DNA from: Streptomyces althioticus
Lineage (GTDB): Bacteria > Actinomycetota > Actinomycetes > Streptomycetales > Streptomycetaceae
Length of the DNA: 64,000 nt
Assembly: GCA_014649355.1 (NCBI GenBank)
Contig: BMSW01000017.1
Span: 1-64,000 of the forward strand
Direction: 5' to 3'
A program made the position numbers and the translations under genes. This document shows positions 1 to 8,109 of the stretch, piece by piece; position 1 is the stretch's first letter; the number at the start of each line of letters is the position of its first letter. Below the pieces are notes generated by a model. That model was not told where the DNA came from, made no database searches, and was given only the letters and a program-made list of their open reading frames with translations.

Positions 1-40
1 CGCCAGCGTTCGTCCTGAGCCAGGATCAAACTCTCCGTGA
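1..40 (-). rRNA. rrs: 16S rRNA, 5' end only (partial)
   Basis: Read on the minus strand, these bases are the start of actinobacterial 16S rRNA: the universal 27F priming site AGAGTTTGATCCTGGCTCAG followed by GACGAACGCTGGCG. The rest of the rRNA operon lies beyond the left edge of the window and is transcribed leftward. Only about 40 nt are present, so nothing further can be said about the operon. Confidence 0.97.
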
Positions 41-480
41 ATGTTTACCGGTGATCCGGTGCGCACATCACGAGAGCGGAACATCGGGAGGAATAGTCCC
101 GACGTTCACAGCGTCCTCGCTGTGTTTTTTCAAAGGAACCTCGACCATCCGAAACCGGATGGACGGGGTATCAACATATCTGGCGTTGACTTTTGGCACG
201 CTGTTGAGTTCTCAAGGAACGGACGCTTCCTTTGTACTCACCCTCTCAGGCTTTCCTCCGGGCGCTTCCCTTCGATCTTGCGTTTCCGACTCTATCAGAC
301 CCTTTCGGCTCCGATTCCCGGTCGGCGGGCTGTCGTTGGCTTTTGGCTTTCGCCCGTCGCCCTTTCGACATTCACTACGTTAACCGATCTCCCCGCCCGA
401 TTCATAATCGGGGCCGGCGGCTTCGAATTCGGGCATGCGGACACGCCTAAATCGACCCCGCTGAAGGGGTGGTCGTAGGT
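41..480 (-). promoter_or_regulatory. rRNA operon leader and promoter region
   Basis: This 440-nt stretch has no credible gene and leads into the 16S gene on the minus strand. At 190-219 (minus) it carries a TTCCTTGAGAACTCAACAG segment; the TTGAGAACTC core at 206-215 is the boxA-like antitermination/processing signal seen in Streptomyces rrn leaders. A TAGAGT -10-like hexamer lies at 289-294 (minus) in the context GTCTGATAGAGTCGG, which I recognise from Streptomyces rrn promoters. Streptomyces rrn operons usually have several tandem promoters, so others probably lie between 300 and 480, but I cannot place them by eye. The short open frames here are chance. Confidence 0.8.
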
Positions 481-565
481 AGTGGTTGGCCGCTTGCGGA
501 TGCGGGACGAACGCCCTGCCCGGCTCAAGCGGCTCGGGCTACATTACGCATCTTCCACGGGCGAG

Positions 566-1207
566 TCAACTTCGACGCCTGCGCGGCACGTGGGCGCGGT
601 ACGGGCTGACCGTCGGATCGTCCGCCACCCAGTACCGCCACGGGTGCACGCCTCCCTCCCCGGAGACGCCGGTGCGCGGTCCGTTCCGTACCTGGGAGGG
701 GTCGACGGGCGCGCCGTGGAGTATCCGGAGCGGAGTGGAACCGGTGGCACAGGCGTCCGTGCCGTTGAGGGAGCGGTCGACGTCCAGGGCCGTGGCGAGG
801 CGGGCCGGGCCCTTGGCCAGTTCCTTGTCGTTGCGGGCGGAGAGCCGGCGGGTGCGGGCGAGTTCCGCGCCCTCCACGATCTCCCCCGCGCGCAGCAGGA
901 CCGCGCTTGCCCGGCCTTCGGGGCCGCAGACCAGGTTCATGCAGAACCACATGCCGTAGGTGAAGTAGACGTACACGTGGCCGGGCGCACCGAACATCAC
1001 CTCGTTGCGGGCCGTGCGTCCGCGATAGGCGTGCGAGCCGGGGTCGTTCTGTCCGTCGTAGGCCTCGACCTCGGTCAGGCGGAGGGCGATCGGGCCGTCC
1101 GGGGTGTCGCGGACGAGGAGGCGGCCGAGCAGATCGGGGGCGACGTCGAGGACGGGCCGGTCGAAGAACTCCCTCGGGAGGGGCGTACGGTCGGGGCTCG
1201 CGATCAT
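566..1207 (-). CDS. DNA-3-methyladenine glycosylase (AAG/MPG family)
   Basis: 213 aa. A base-excision-repair enzyme that flips out and cleaves alkylated purines (3-methyladenine, hypoxanthine) from DNA. Near the N-terminus it has LPREFFDRPVLDVAPDLLGR and then RLTEVEAYDG, which contains the family's catalytic Glu; HAYRGRTARNEVMFG and YVYFTYGMWFCMN are the DNA-intercalation and active-site segments typical of AAG. The length fits bacterial AAG proteins (about 200 aa). An upstream in-frame ATG at 1336 would add a Pro/Arg-rich 43-aa stretch unlike the family, so I take the ATG at 1207. No clear Shine-Dalgarno sequence precedes it. It stands alone, divergent from the Spo0M gene. Confidence 0.93.
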   Translation of the reverse strand: MIASPDRTPLPREFFDRPVLDVAPDLLGRLLVRDTPDGPIALRLTEVEAYDGQNDPGSHAYRGRTARNEVMFGAPGHVYVYFTYGMWFCMNLVCGPEGRASAVLLRAGEIVEGAELARTRRLSARNDKELAKGPARLATALDVDRSLNGTDACATGSTPLRILHGAPVDPSQVRNGPRTGVSGEGGVHPWRYWVADDPTVSPYRAHVPRRRRS

Positions 1208-1398
1208 GCCGTCCGAGGGTACTGGAGGCGGGCCGGCGCCGGGCTGGTCAACCGGTCGCCGCGGTTGCCAGGGTGTGGGCGCACACGGAACCGGCCGCGG
1301 CCGGATCGCGTTGTTAGGGATCGGAGTCCGGCGCACGACGTGCTGCGGGCCCGTGGATCAGGTGTGACCCAGCCGGGGTCGCCTGGAGAGGGAGAGAC

Positions 1399-2181
1399 AT
1401 GGCGTTCAAGAAGCTGCTGGCGAGTCTGGGGGCCGGCGGGGCCTCGGTCGAGACGGTGCTGCACGAGGTCAACGTCGTTCCTGGGGGTGTGGTCCAGGGC
1501 GAGGTGCGGATCCAGGGCGGGTCCGTGAACCAGCAGATCGAGGGGCTGTCGGTCGGTCTTCAGGCCAAGGTCGAGGTCGAGAGCGGCGACGAGGAGTACA
1601 AGCAGAACATCGAGTTCACCAAGCAGCAGCTGGGCGGCGCCTTCGAGCTGCAGGCGGGCGCGGTGCACGCCGTGCAGTTCGGGCTCGAGATCCCGTGGGA
1701 GACGCCGGTCACGATGATCGACGGTCAGGCGCTGCGCGGGATGAACATCGGTGTGACCACCGAGCTGGCGATCGCGCGGGCCGTCGACTCCGGTGACCTG
1801 GACCCGATCAACGTGCACCCGCTGCCGGCGCAGAAGGCGATCCTGGACGCGTTCATCCAGCTCGGCTTCCGTTTCAAGAGCGCGGACATGGAGCGCGGCC
1901 ACATCCGGGGCACGCGCCAGAGGCTGCCGTTCTACCAGGAGATCGAGTTCTACCCTCCGTCGCAGTACCGCGGGCTGAACCAGGTGGAGCTGAGCTTCGT
2001 CGCCGACGCGCAGGCGATGGACGTCGTGCTGGAGATGGACAAGAAGCCGGGTCTGTTCAGCGAGGGCAGCGACACGTTCCGTTCCTTCCAGGTGGGTCTG
2101 AACGACTACCAGGGGACCGACTGGGCGGCGTACCTGAACCAGTGGCTGTCGGAGGTCGGCTCCAAGCGGAACTGGTTCTAG
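1399..2181 (+). CDS. Spo0M-like sporulation-control protein
   Basis: 260 aa, cytosolic, no signal peptide. It opens with MAFKKLLASLGAGGASVET and carries an NVVPGGVVQGEVRIQGG strand, the signature of the Spo0M family, whose N-terminal half has an arrestin-like beta fold. In Bacillus, Spo0M affects sporulation and cytoskeleton-related behaviour; its biochemical role in Streptomyces is not established. The C-terminal part is acidic and aromatic (IEFYPPSQYRGLN, TDWAAYLNQWL). A good ribosome site (GGAGAGGGAGA) sits just upstream of the ATG. The PEBP gene follows 41 nt later on the same strand, so co-transcription is likely. Confidence 0.9.
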   Translation: MAFKKLLASLGAGGASVETVLHEVNVVPGGVVQGEVRIQGGSVNQQIEGLSVGLQAKVEVESGDEEYKQNIEFTKQQLGGAFELQAGAVHAVQFGLEIPWETPVTMIDGQALRGMNIGVTTELAIARAVDSGDLDPINVHPLPAQKAILDAFIQLGFRFKSADMERGHIRGTRQRLPFYQEIEFYPPSQYRGLNQVELSFVADAQAMDVVLEMDKKPGLFSEGSDTFRSFQVGLNDYQGTDWAAYLNQWLSEVGSKRNWF

Positions 2182-2222
2182 GCTCGTTCGGGACTGAACG
2201 TCATCGATCAGGAGGTACCGAG

Positions 2223-2762
2223 GTGACCGAGCTCAAGCGGCGGCCGCTCCCCCATGACTTCCATCCGCCCGTGCCGTCGTTCACGGTGACGAGCGACGAT
2301 GTGAAGGAGGGGGCGACGCTCACGGACGCTCAGGTCCACGCGGCGGGCAACACGTCGCCGCACCTGCGCTGGGAGGGTTTCCCGCCGGAGACCAAGAGCT
2401 TCGCCGTGACCTGCTACGACCCGGACGCCCCGACGGGCAGCGGGTTCTGGCACTGGGTGGTGTTCGACATCCCGGCCTCGGTGACCGAGCTGCCGGCCGG
2501 CGCCGGCAGCGGGTCGTTCGACGGGCTGCCGGAGGGCGCCGTCCACGCGCGGAACGACTACGGGACCAAGGAGTTCGGCGGCGCCGCGCCGCCGCCCGGG
2601 GACGGTCCGCACCGGTACGTGTTCACGGTGTACGCCGTGGACCAGGAGAAGCTGGGCCCGGACGCGGACGCCTCTCCTGCGGTGGTGGGCTTCAACCTGC
2701 GGTTCCACACGCTCGCGCGCGCCCAGCTGATCGGTGAGTACGAGGTGCCCGCGGAGTCCTGA
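2223..2762 (+). CDS. YbhB/YbcL family PEBP protein
   Basis: 179 aa. Phosphatidylethanolamine-binding/RKIP-like fold of the bacterial YbhB/YbcL type; the bacterial ligand is uncertain. The conserved ligand-pocket motif YDPDAPTGSGFWHWVVFDIP is present, followed by the pocket segment GPHRYVFTVYAVD. There is no signal peptide, so it is cytosolic, unlike some periplasmic homologues. I chose the GTG at 2223 because AGGAGG precedes it by a few bases and the protein then begins at the family boundary (TELKRRPLPHDF); the longer frame from 2142 overlaps the Spo0M gene. A strong terminator follows at 2799-2842. Confidence 0.92.
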   Translation: MTELKRRPLPHDFHPPVPSFTVTSDDVKEGATLTDAQVHAAGNTSPHLRWEGFPPETKSFAVTCYDPDAPTGSGFWHWVVFDIPASVTELPAGAGSGSFDGLPEGAVHARNDYGTKEFGGAAPPPGDGPHRYVFTVYAVDQEKLGPDADASPAVVGFNLRFHTLARAQLIGEYEVPAES

Positions 2763-2798
2763 GTCCCCCGCGCGACACCGGGCGTTCCCGGAACGTTT

Positions 2799-2842
2799 GC
2801 CCGCCCCTGGTCTTGGAATTGATCAGGGGCGGGCATTTTTTC
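2799..2842 (+). terminator. Rho-independent terminator after the PEBP gene
   Basis: A perfect 11-bp stem, GCCCGCCCCTG (2799-2809) with CAGGGGCGGGC (2824-2834), is followed by a run of six T at 2836-2841. It lies 36 nt after the PEBP stop codon. A true T-tract is unusual in Streptomyces, so this is one of the clearest intrinsic terminators in the window and should end the Spo0M-PEBP transcript. Confidence 0.88.
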
Positions 2843-2969
2843 CGTCGGGGTCCCCGGGAGTCGTCTCCCGTGGGAGCAGCGGATATTGCGTTGTCCATCC
2901 CGGCGCGCCCGGCCAGAGTTGTTCCAGCCCGCCGAGGGGCGGGCCGGTGCGCACGGGAGGTGGGCTGGT

Positions 2970-3476
2970 ATGCGGGACACGCTGGTGCTGAACGCGAGCT
3001 TCGAGCCGTTGTCGACGGTGACGCTCAACCGAGCCGTCGTTCTTGTGCTACAGGACAAGGCCGTCGTCGAGCAGGCCCATCCCGAACTGCGGATGCGGGG
3101 AGCCGCGGTCGACATACCGGCGCCCCGGGTGATCAGGCTCTGCCAATACGTGCGCGTGCCGTTCCGAAGACGCGCGCCGTGGTCGAGGCGGGGTGTGCTG
3201 GTGAGGGACCGGCACCGGTGCGCGTACTGCGGGCGCAGGGCGACCACCGTCGACCACGTGGTGCCGCGGTCGCTCGGCGGGCAGGACACCTGGCTGAACA
3301 CGGTGGCGTCGTGCGCCGAGGACAACCACCGCAAGGCGAACCGGACGCCGGAGCAGGCGGGGATGCCGTTGCTGCGGGAGCCGTACGAGCCGACGCCGGC
3401 GGATGCGATGTTGCTGGCGCTGGCCAGGGACGACTTCGAGGCGTTGCCGGAGTGGCTGGCGTCGGCCGCGGCGTGA
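2970..3476 (+). CDS. HNH endonuclease family protein
   Basis: 168 aa. The HNH core lies at about residues 76-125: RDRHRCAYCGRRATTVDHVVPRSLGG supplies the CxxC zinc pair and the catalytic DH, and SCAEDNHRKANRTP supplies the second zinc and His part. The N-terminal 70 residues (LNASFEPLSTVTLNRAVVLVL) are conserved in the actinobacterial stand-alone HNH proteins of this type. The substrate is unknown; the family is not part of a restriction system here and no methyltransferase is nearby. The ATG at 2970 follows GGGAGG by 9 nt. Convergent with the SPFH gene. Confidence 0.85.
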   Translation: MRDTLVLNASFEPLSTVTLNRAVVLVLQDKAVVEQAHPELRMRGAAVDIPAPRVIRLCQYVRVPFRRRAPWSRRGVLVRDRHRCAYCGRRATTVDHVVPRSLGGQDTWLNTVASCAEDNHRKANRTPEQAGMPLLREPYEPTPADAMLLALARDDFEALPEWLASAAA

Positions 3477-3507
3477 CGGTTTCGCCGTAGGGGGTGAGGC
3501 GACAGCC

Positions 3508-3580
3508 CGGGGTGCGGGTTCGTCGTGGTTGATCGCGCGGTTCCCCGCGCCCCTGAGGGGGGTGCGGGGAACGCGTGTTT
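3508..3580. repeat. Streptomyces intergenic repeat with strong hairpin
   Basis: Between two convergent genes lies GGTTCGTCGTGGTTGATCGCG, then GTTCCCCGC (3540-3548) paired with GCGGGGAAC (3564-3572) around a CCCCTGAGGGGGG inner stem. This pattern, TGGTTGATCGCGCGGTTCCCCGCGCCCCT, is one I know as dispersed between genes in many Streptomyces genomes. It probably works as a bidirectional terminator for the HNH and SPFH genes. Dispersal in this genome cannot be shown from one window. Confidence 0.7.
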
Positions 3581-3590
3581 TCTGGTGCTC

Positions 3591-4535
3591 TCAGTCGATC
3601 GAGGGGTTTTCGCGGCGTTCCTGGGCGGGGACGTTCGCCGTGGCGCTGTTGCCGCCCAGGCTGGAGCCGAAGTTGCCGACGGCGCCGGAGAGGCCCTTGA
3701 GGGCGTCGCCGATCTCGCTGGGGACGATCCAGAGCTTGTTGGCGTCGCCCTCGGCGATCTTCGGGAGCATCTGGAGGTACTGGTAGGAGAGCAGCTTCTG
3801 GTCCGGGTCGCCGGCGTGGATGGCCTCGAAGACCGTGCGGACGGCCTGGGCCTCGCCCTCGGCGCGCAGCGCGGCGGCCTTGGCCTCACCTTCCGCGCGC
3901 AGGATCTGGGACTGCTTCTCGCCCTCGGCGCGCAGGATCTCGGACTGCCGGACACCTTCGGCCTGGAGGATCGCGGCGCGCTTGTCGCGGTCGGCGCGCA
4001 TCTGCTTCTCCATCGAGTCCTGGATGGAGGTGGGCGGCTCGATCGCCTTGAGCTCGACGCGGTTGACGCGGATGCCCCACTTGCCGGTGGCCTCGTCGAG
4101 GACGCCGCGCAGCGCCGCGTTGATCTCCTCGCGGGAGGTGAGGGTCCGCTCGAGGTCCATGCCGCCGATGATGTTGCGCAGGGTGGTGACGGTGAGCTGC
4201 TCGATGGCCTGGATGTAGCTGGCGACCTCGTAGGTGGCGGCCCGCGCGTCGGTCACCTGGTAGTAGATGACGGTGTCGATGTTGACGACCAGGTTGTCCT
4301 GGGTGATCACCGGCTGCGGCGGGAAGGGGACGACCTGCTCGCGCAGGTCGATGCGGTTGCGGATGGTGTCGATGAACGGGACGACGATGTTGAGGCCCGC
4401 GTTCAGCGTCCGCGTGTAGCGGCCGAAGCGCTCGACGATGGCGGCGCTGGCCTGTGGGATGACTTGGATCGTCTTGATCAGGGCGATGAAGACCAACACC
4501 ACCAGGATGATCAGGACGATGATGACCGGTTCCAT
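3591..4535 (-). CDS. SPFH/Band 7 (stomatin/slipin-like) membrane protein
   Basis: 314 aa. One N-terminal membrane segment (about residues 3-23, VIIVLIILVVLVFIALI) is followed by a Band 7/SPFH domain (about 25-210: VIPQASAAIVERFGRYTRTL...RTLTSREEINAALRG). An Ala/Glu-rich coiled coil (about 190-245) repeats ILRAEGEKQSQ-like heptads and supports oligomerisation. Such proteins form membrane microdomain scaffolds. It lies 153 nt downstream of an NfeD-like gene on the same strand, and the SPFH/NfeD pairing is a classic functional association, so I infer an operon and a complex. GGGGAA precedes the ATG by 6 nt. Confidence 0.93.
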   Translation of the reverse strand: MEPVIIVLIILVVLVFIALIKTIQVIPQASAAIVERFGRYTRTLNAGLNIVVPFIDTIRNRIDLREQVVPFPPQPVITQDNLVVNIDTVIYYQVTDARAATYEVASYIQAIEQLTVTTLRNIIGGMDLERTLTSREEINAALRGVLDEATGKWGIRVNRVELKAIEPPTSIQDSMEKQMRADRDKRAAILQAEGVRQSEILRAEGEKQSQILRAEGEAKAAALRAEGEAQAVRTVFEAIHAGDPDQKLLSYQYLQMLPKIAEGDANKLWIVPSEIGDALKGLSGAVGNFGSSLGGNSATANVPAQERRENPSID

Positions 4536-4688
4536 CGTCGGTTCCCCGAACCCTTCTTAGCCTCGGCGCCTACGGCAGGTCGTGTGTGCACGGTCGTGCG
4601 GTTGTAGATCTTGCTGGTCGAGTCTGTCAGACCACGGGGCCAACCGGGGGCGTGTTCGCACCGGTTGCGTCGTACGGGAGGTGCGGGA

Positions 4689-5120
4689 TCACATGACGAT
4701 CGCGGTGGCCCCCTCGATCTCCACGACGTCGACCTCCTGGCCGACCTCGTAGGAGCGGCCGGTGTCGAGGGCGCGGGCCGACCAGACCTCGCCCGCCAGT
4801 TTGATGCGGCCGCCGCTGCCGTCGACGCGTTCGAGGACGACGGCCTGTTTCCCCTTCAGGGCGTCGACCCCGCTGGCGAGTTCGGGCCGCTGGGACCGGT
4901 GTCTGCGGGCGATGGGCCTGACGACGGCGATCAGCGCGGTCGAGACGACGGCGAAGACCGCGACCTGGGCGACGGCCCCGCCGCCGACGATTCCGGAGAC
5001 CACTGCCGCGGCGACGGCGCCCACCGCGAGCATGCCGAGTTCGGGCATCGCGGTGACCACCAGGGCGATGCCGAGTGCCGCCGCGCCGATCAGCCACCAC
5101 AGCCATGCGTCGATGTCCAC
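4689..5120 (-). CDS. NfeD-like membrane protein
   Basis: 143 aa with two or three hydrophobic segments in the first 75 residues (LWWLIGAAALGIALVVTAM; LAVGAVAAAVVSGIVGGGAVAQVAVFAVVSTALIAVV) and a small C-terminal OB-like beta domain (ALKGKQAVVLERVDGSGGRIKLAGEVWSARAL). It is the short NfeD form without the N-terminal ClpP-like protease domain, so it is likely a structural partner and not a protease. The partner SPFH protein is encoded next on the same strand. It starts at a GTG with no obvious Shine-Dalgarno sequence; leaderless translation is possible. Confidence 0.9.
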   Translation of the reverse strand: MDIDAWLWWLIGAAALGIALVVTAMPELGMLAVGAVAAAVVSGIVGGGAVAQVAVFAVVSTALIAVVRPIARRHRSQRPELASGVDALKGKQAVVLERVDGSGGRIKLAGEVWSARALDTGRSYEVGQEVDVVEIEGATAIVM

Positions 5121-5217
5121 AAGGTCATGGTAGAACCGCGCACCCGGTCACGGACAGGGCGCCGCTCGGTCGAACGGGCCTTGTCGTGCCGGGTGTTGTG
5201 CGCGGGGTGGTGCCGTG

Positions 5218-6015
<798 letters not shown>

Positions 6016-6179
6016 GAGCGCCTTGTCTCCCCTTGCAGTGTGGCCGGTCTCGGCTGTCGCGTACGCCTTGTGGGTCGGTCCGCCGCACCCGTGGGCGGGA
6101 GCCCATCATGAAATCTACGCCACCGGCCGACCCGGACATTCCATCGGTCCGGTTTCCGGGTGCTGTCTAGGGTGTACGC

Positions 6180-6968
6180 ATGCTTTCGGAACCACGCTCT
6201 GGTCGTCTCGCCTCCTGGGGCAATGCCCTTCTTGCCGGACTTGTCTCCCCGGACGAGGCGGCGCTCGCCGTCGTCGGGGAGGACGCGGTGCACCGGGTGG
6301 AGGGGGTGCCCGGCGAGGCCGCGCCGGTGGGGCTGACGCTGGCCCTGGGGCGGCTGCGGGGGCTCGGGGTGTCGGGGCTGCGGGTGGCACTGCCGGCGCC
6401 GGGGCATCCGCTGGGGCTGAGCGGCCCGCCGGAGTTCAACGCGCGGGCGCTGGAGGCCGAGGAGGCCGTGGTGTGCCAGGGGGCGGCGCTGGGGCTGGTG
6501 CCGGAGGTGTCGGAGGCCGGGCCCGAGGGCGATGTGCATGTGGAGGTCCTCTGGCACTGTCTGCCGGTGCGGGAGGCGCCGCCGGCGGACGTGCCGTCGC
6601 TGGGTGAGGCGGAGCGGGAGCTGGCGGAGGCGCTGCGGGAGGCGACGGAGGCGCTGACGCGGCTGGACGTGGCCGGGTCGGGTCCGGTCGCGGAGGCGGC
6701 GATCGACGCGTACCGGGCGCGGGCCACGGCGTCGCGCGGGCAGGACGTGCTGGCGCCGGGGTATCCGCCGCGCGCGGTGCGCGTGCTGGAGCTGGCGCAG
6801 CGGGTGGGCGCGCTGGTGTCGCTGGCGACGGCGAACGGGCACGGCGGCGCGGTGAGCGCGTCGGAGATGTCGGCGCGGGCGCTGGCGCTGCGGCCGGTGG
6901 AGCGGACGGCCCGGCGGGCGCAGGTGGCCGCGTACAACGCGTTCGTGGAGGAGCGCGGGGCTCGCTGA
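6180..6968 (+). CDS. Conserved actinobacterial protein of unknown function
   Basis: 262 aa, soluble, acidic and Ala/Leu/Gly-rich. I do not recognise a named domain. The central part reads EVLWHCLPVREAPPADVPSLGEAERELAEALREATEALTRLD, suggesting a helical segment, and the C-terminus (ALVSLATANGHGGAVSASEMSARALALRPVERTARRAQVAAYNAFVE) is also helical. TAGGGT lies six bases upstream of the ATG (6168-6173), the layout of a -10 element feeding a leaderless transcript. It is convergent with chaplin chpE across a strong hairpin. Being conserved at this position next to the same ABC ATPase suggests a core function, but I have no evidence for which one. Confidence 0.8.
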   Translation: MLSEPRSGRLASWGNALLAGLVSPDEAALAVVGEDAVHRVEGVPGEAAPVGLTLALGRLRGLGVSGLRVALPAPGHPLGLSGPPEFNARALEAEEAVVCQGAALGLVPEVSEAGPEGDVHVEVLWHCLPVREAPPADVPSLGEAERELAEALREATEALTRLDVAGSGPVAEAAIDAYRARATASRGQDVLAPGYPPRAVRVLELAQRVGALVSLATANGHGGAVSASEMSARALALRPVERTARRAQVAAYNAFVEERGAR

Positions 6969-7004
6969 TCCGGGCGCTGCGACCCTGAAACTGCCCCGGA
7001 CAGG

Positions 7005-7048
7005 GACGAGCCCCGGCGCCGGGTGGGGGCGGGCGGCCGGGGCTTGTC
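7005..7048. terminator. Bidirectional terminator hairpin
   Basis: GACGAGCCCCGGC (7005-7017) pairs with GCCGGGGCTTGTC (7036-7048), a 13-bp stem with one G-U. It sits between convergent ends of the unknown gene at 6180 and chpE. No T-run, which is usual for Streptomyces terminators. Confidence 0.75.
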
Positions 7049-7066
7049 GTCTGGTGGCGTCGGTCG

Positions 7067-7312
7067 TCAGTGGTTGACGGCGACGTTGCCGAAGGCCGGG
7101 TTCAGCACACCGATGACGTTGATGCTGTTGCCCGACACGTTGACCGGGACGTCGACCGGGACCTGGACGAGGTTGCCGGAGACGACGCCCGGGGAGCCGA
7201 CGGCCTTGCCGTGCGCGTGGCTGCCCTCGCTGGCGGAGGCCATGCCCGTACCGGCGGCGAGCAGGCCGCCGGCCACCATCGTCACGGCCGCTGCCTTCTT
7301 CAGGTTCTTCAC
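7067..7312 (-). CDS. chpE: Short chaplin, ChpE type
   Basis: 81 aa. Chaplins are secreted hydrophobic proteins that assemble into amyloid fibres on aerial hyphae and spores and lower surface tension. A signal peptide spans about residues 1-28 (KNLKKAAAVTMVAGGLLAAG...ASA), followed by one chaplin domain (HGKAVGSPGVVSGNLVQVPVDVPVNVSGNSINVIGVLNPAFGN). It has no cysteine, which separates ChpE from ChpD/F/G/H with their Cys pair, and no sortase anchor, so it is a short chaplin. I chose the GTG at 7312 because AAGGAGG precedes it by 9 nt and it starts the classical signal peptide; a longer frame to 7360 adds a poor N-terminus. Confidence 0.95.
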   Translation of the reverse strand: MKNLKKAAAVTMVAGGLLAAGTGMASASEGSHAHGKAVGSPGVVSGNLVQVPVDVPVNVSGNSINVIGVLNPAFGNVAVNH

Positions 7313-7428
7313 TTTCCGAGCCCTCCTTGCGACGACCGCGGCGAGCGCCGCGGTCCGCACTGGGCAACGCGTGGCACGGCCAGGGGATACGGGGCCCGGG
7401 AGCCATTCCCCCTACGGTATGAATCTCG

Positions 7429-7451
7429 CACCGGAGGGGAACCTTCCGGTG
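7429..7451. terminator. Hairpin downstream of the response regulator
   Basis: CACCGGA (7429-7435) and TCCGGTG (7445-7451) form a perfect 7-bp inverted repeat 17 nt past the response regulator stop, between it and chpE. It could end the two-component transcript or act as an operator upstream of chpE. No T-run is present. Confidence 0.45.
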
Positions 7452-7467
7452 ACGACGGGCCGGGGCG

Positions 7468-8109
7468 TCAGCCGCTGAGTCCGTGCCGTACGGCCCACAG
7501 CGCGGCCTGGGTACGGTCCGCCAGGTCGAGCTTCATCAGGATGTTCGACACGTGCGTCTTCACCGTCTTCTCGGACAGCACGAGGGCGCGGGCGATCTCC
7601 CGGTTGGCGCGGCCGTCCGCGATCAGCCCCAGCACCTCGCGCTCCCGCTCGGTCAACGAGCCCGCGCGTCCCGCTCCGGAGCCGCTCTCCTCCTGGGACA
7701 GCAGCGCGCCCGCCACCTCCGGCTGGAGCAGCACGTGCCCGGCGTGCACGGAGCGGATGGCGCCGGCCAGCGCGTCCGGGTCGATGTCCTTGTACACGTA
7801 GCCCGCGGCGCCCGCGCGCAGGGCGGGGATCACCGTGCGCTGCTCGGTGAAGCTGGTGACGACCAGCACCCGGGCGCGGTGGTCCAGCTCGCGCAGTCTG
7901 CGCAGCGCCTCCACGCCGTCCGTGCCGGGCATCTTCACGTCCATGAGGATGACGTCGGGCTGGAGCTCGCCGGCCAGGGCGACCCCCTCCGCGCCGTCCG
8001 CGGCCTCGCCGACGACCTCGATGTCGTCCTGCACCTCCAGGAAGGTGCGCAGACCCCTCCGGACCACCTGGTGGTCGTCGACCAGCAGCACCTTGATCGC
8101 GTCAGCCAC
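7468..8109 (-). CDS. NarL/LuxR-family response regulator
   Basis: 213 aa. Receiver domain (about 5-120) with acidic pocket DDH at residues 11-13, phospho-acceptor Asp57 in ILMDVKMPG, and the conserved Thr and Lys in VVTSF and YVYKD. A GerE/LuxR helix-turn-helix lies at about 148-205 (LTEREREVLGLIADGRANREIARALVLSEKTVKTHVSNIL). It should be phosphorylated by the kinase encoded immediately upstream, with which it overlaps by 8 nt. Its targets are unknown; chpE lies directly downstream on the same strand, but I have no evidence that it is regulated by this protein. Confidence 0.95.
   Translation of the reverse strand: MADAIKVLLVDDHQVVRRGLRTFLEVQDDIEVVGEAADGAEGVALAGELQPDVILMDVKMPGTDGVEALRRLRELDHRARVLVVTSFTEQRTVIPALRAGAAGYVYKDIDPDALAGAIRSVHAGHVLLQPEVAGALLSQEESGSGAGRAGSLTEREREVLGLIADGRANREIARALVLSEKTVKTHVSNILMKLDLADRTQAALWAVRHGLSG

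Noticed and set aside
41..480. Open frames of 72-145 codons beside the 16S gene
   Set aside because: They lie in the rRNA leader and promoter region, overlap each other on both strands and have no protein-like composition.
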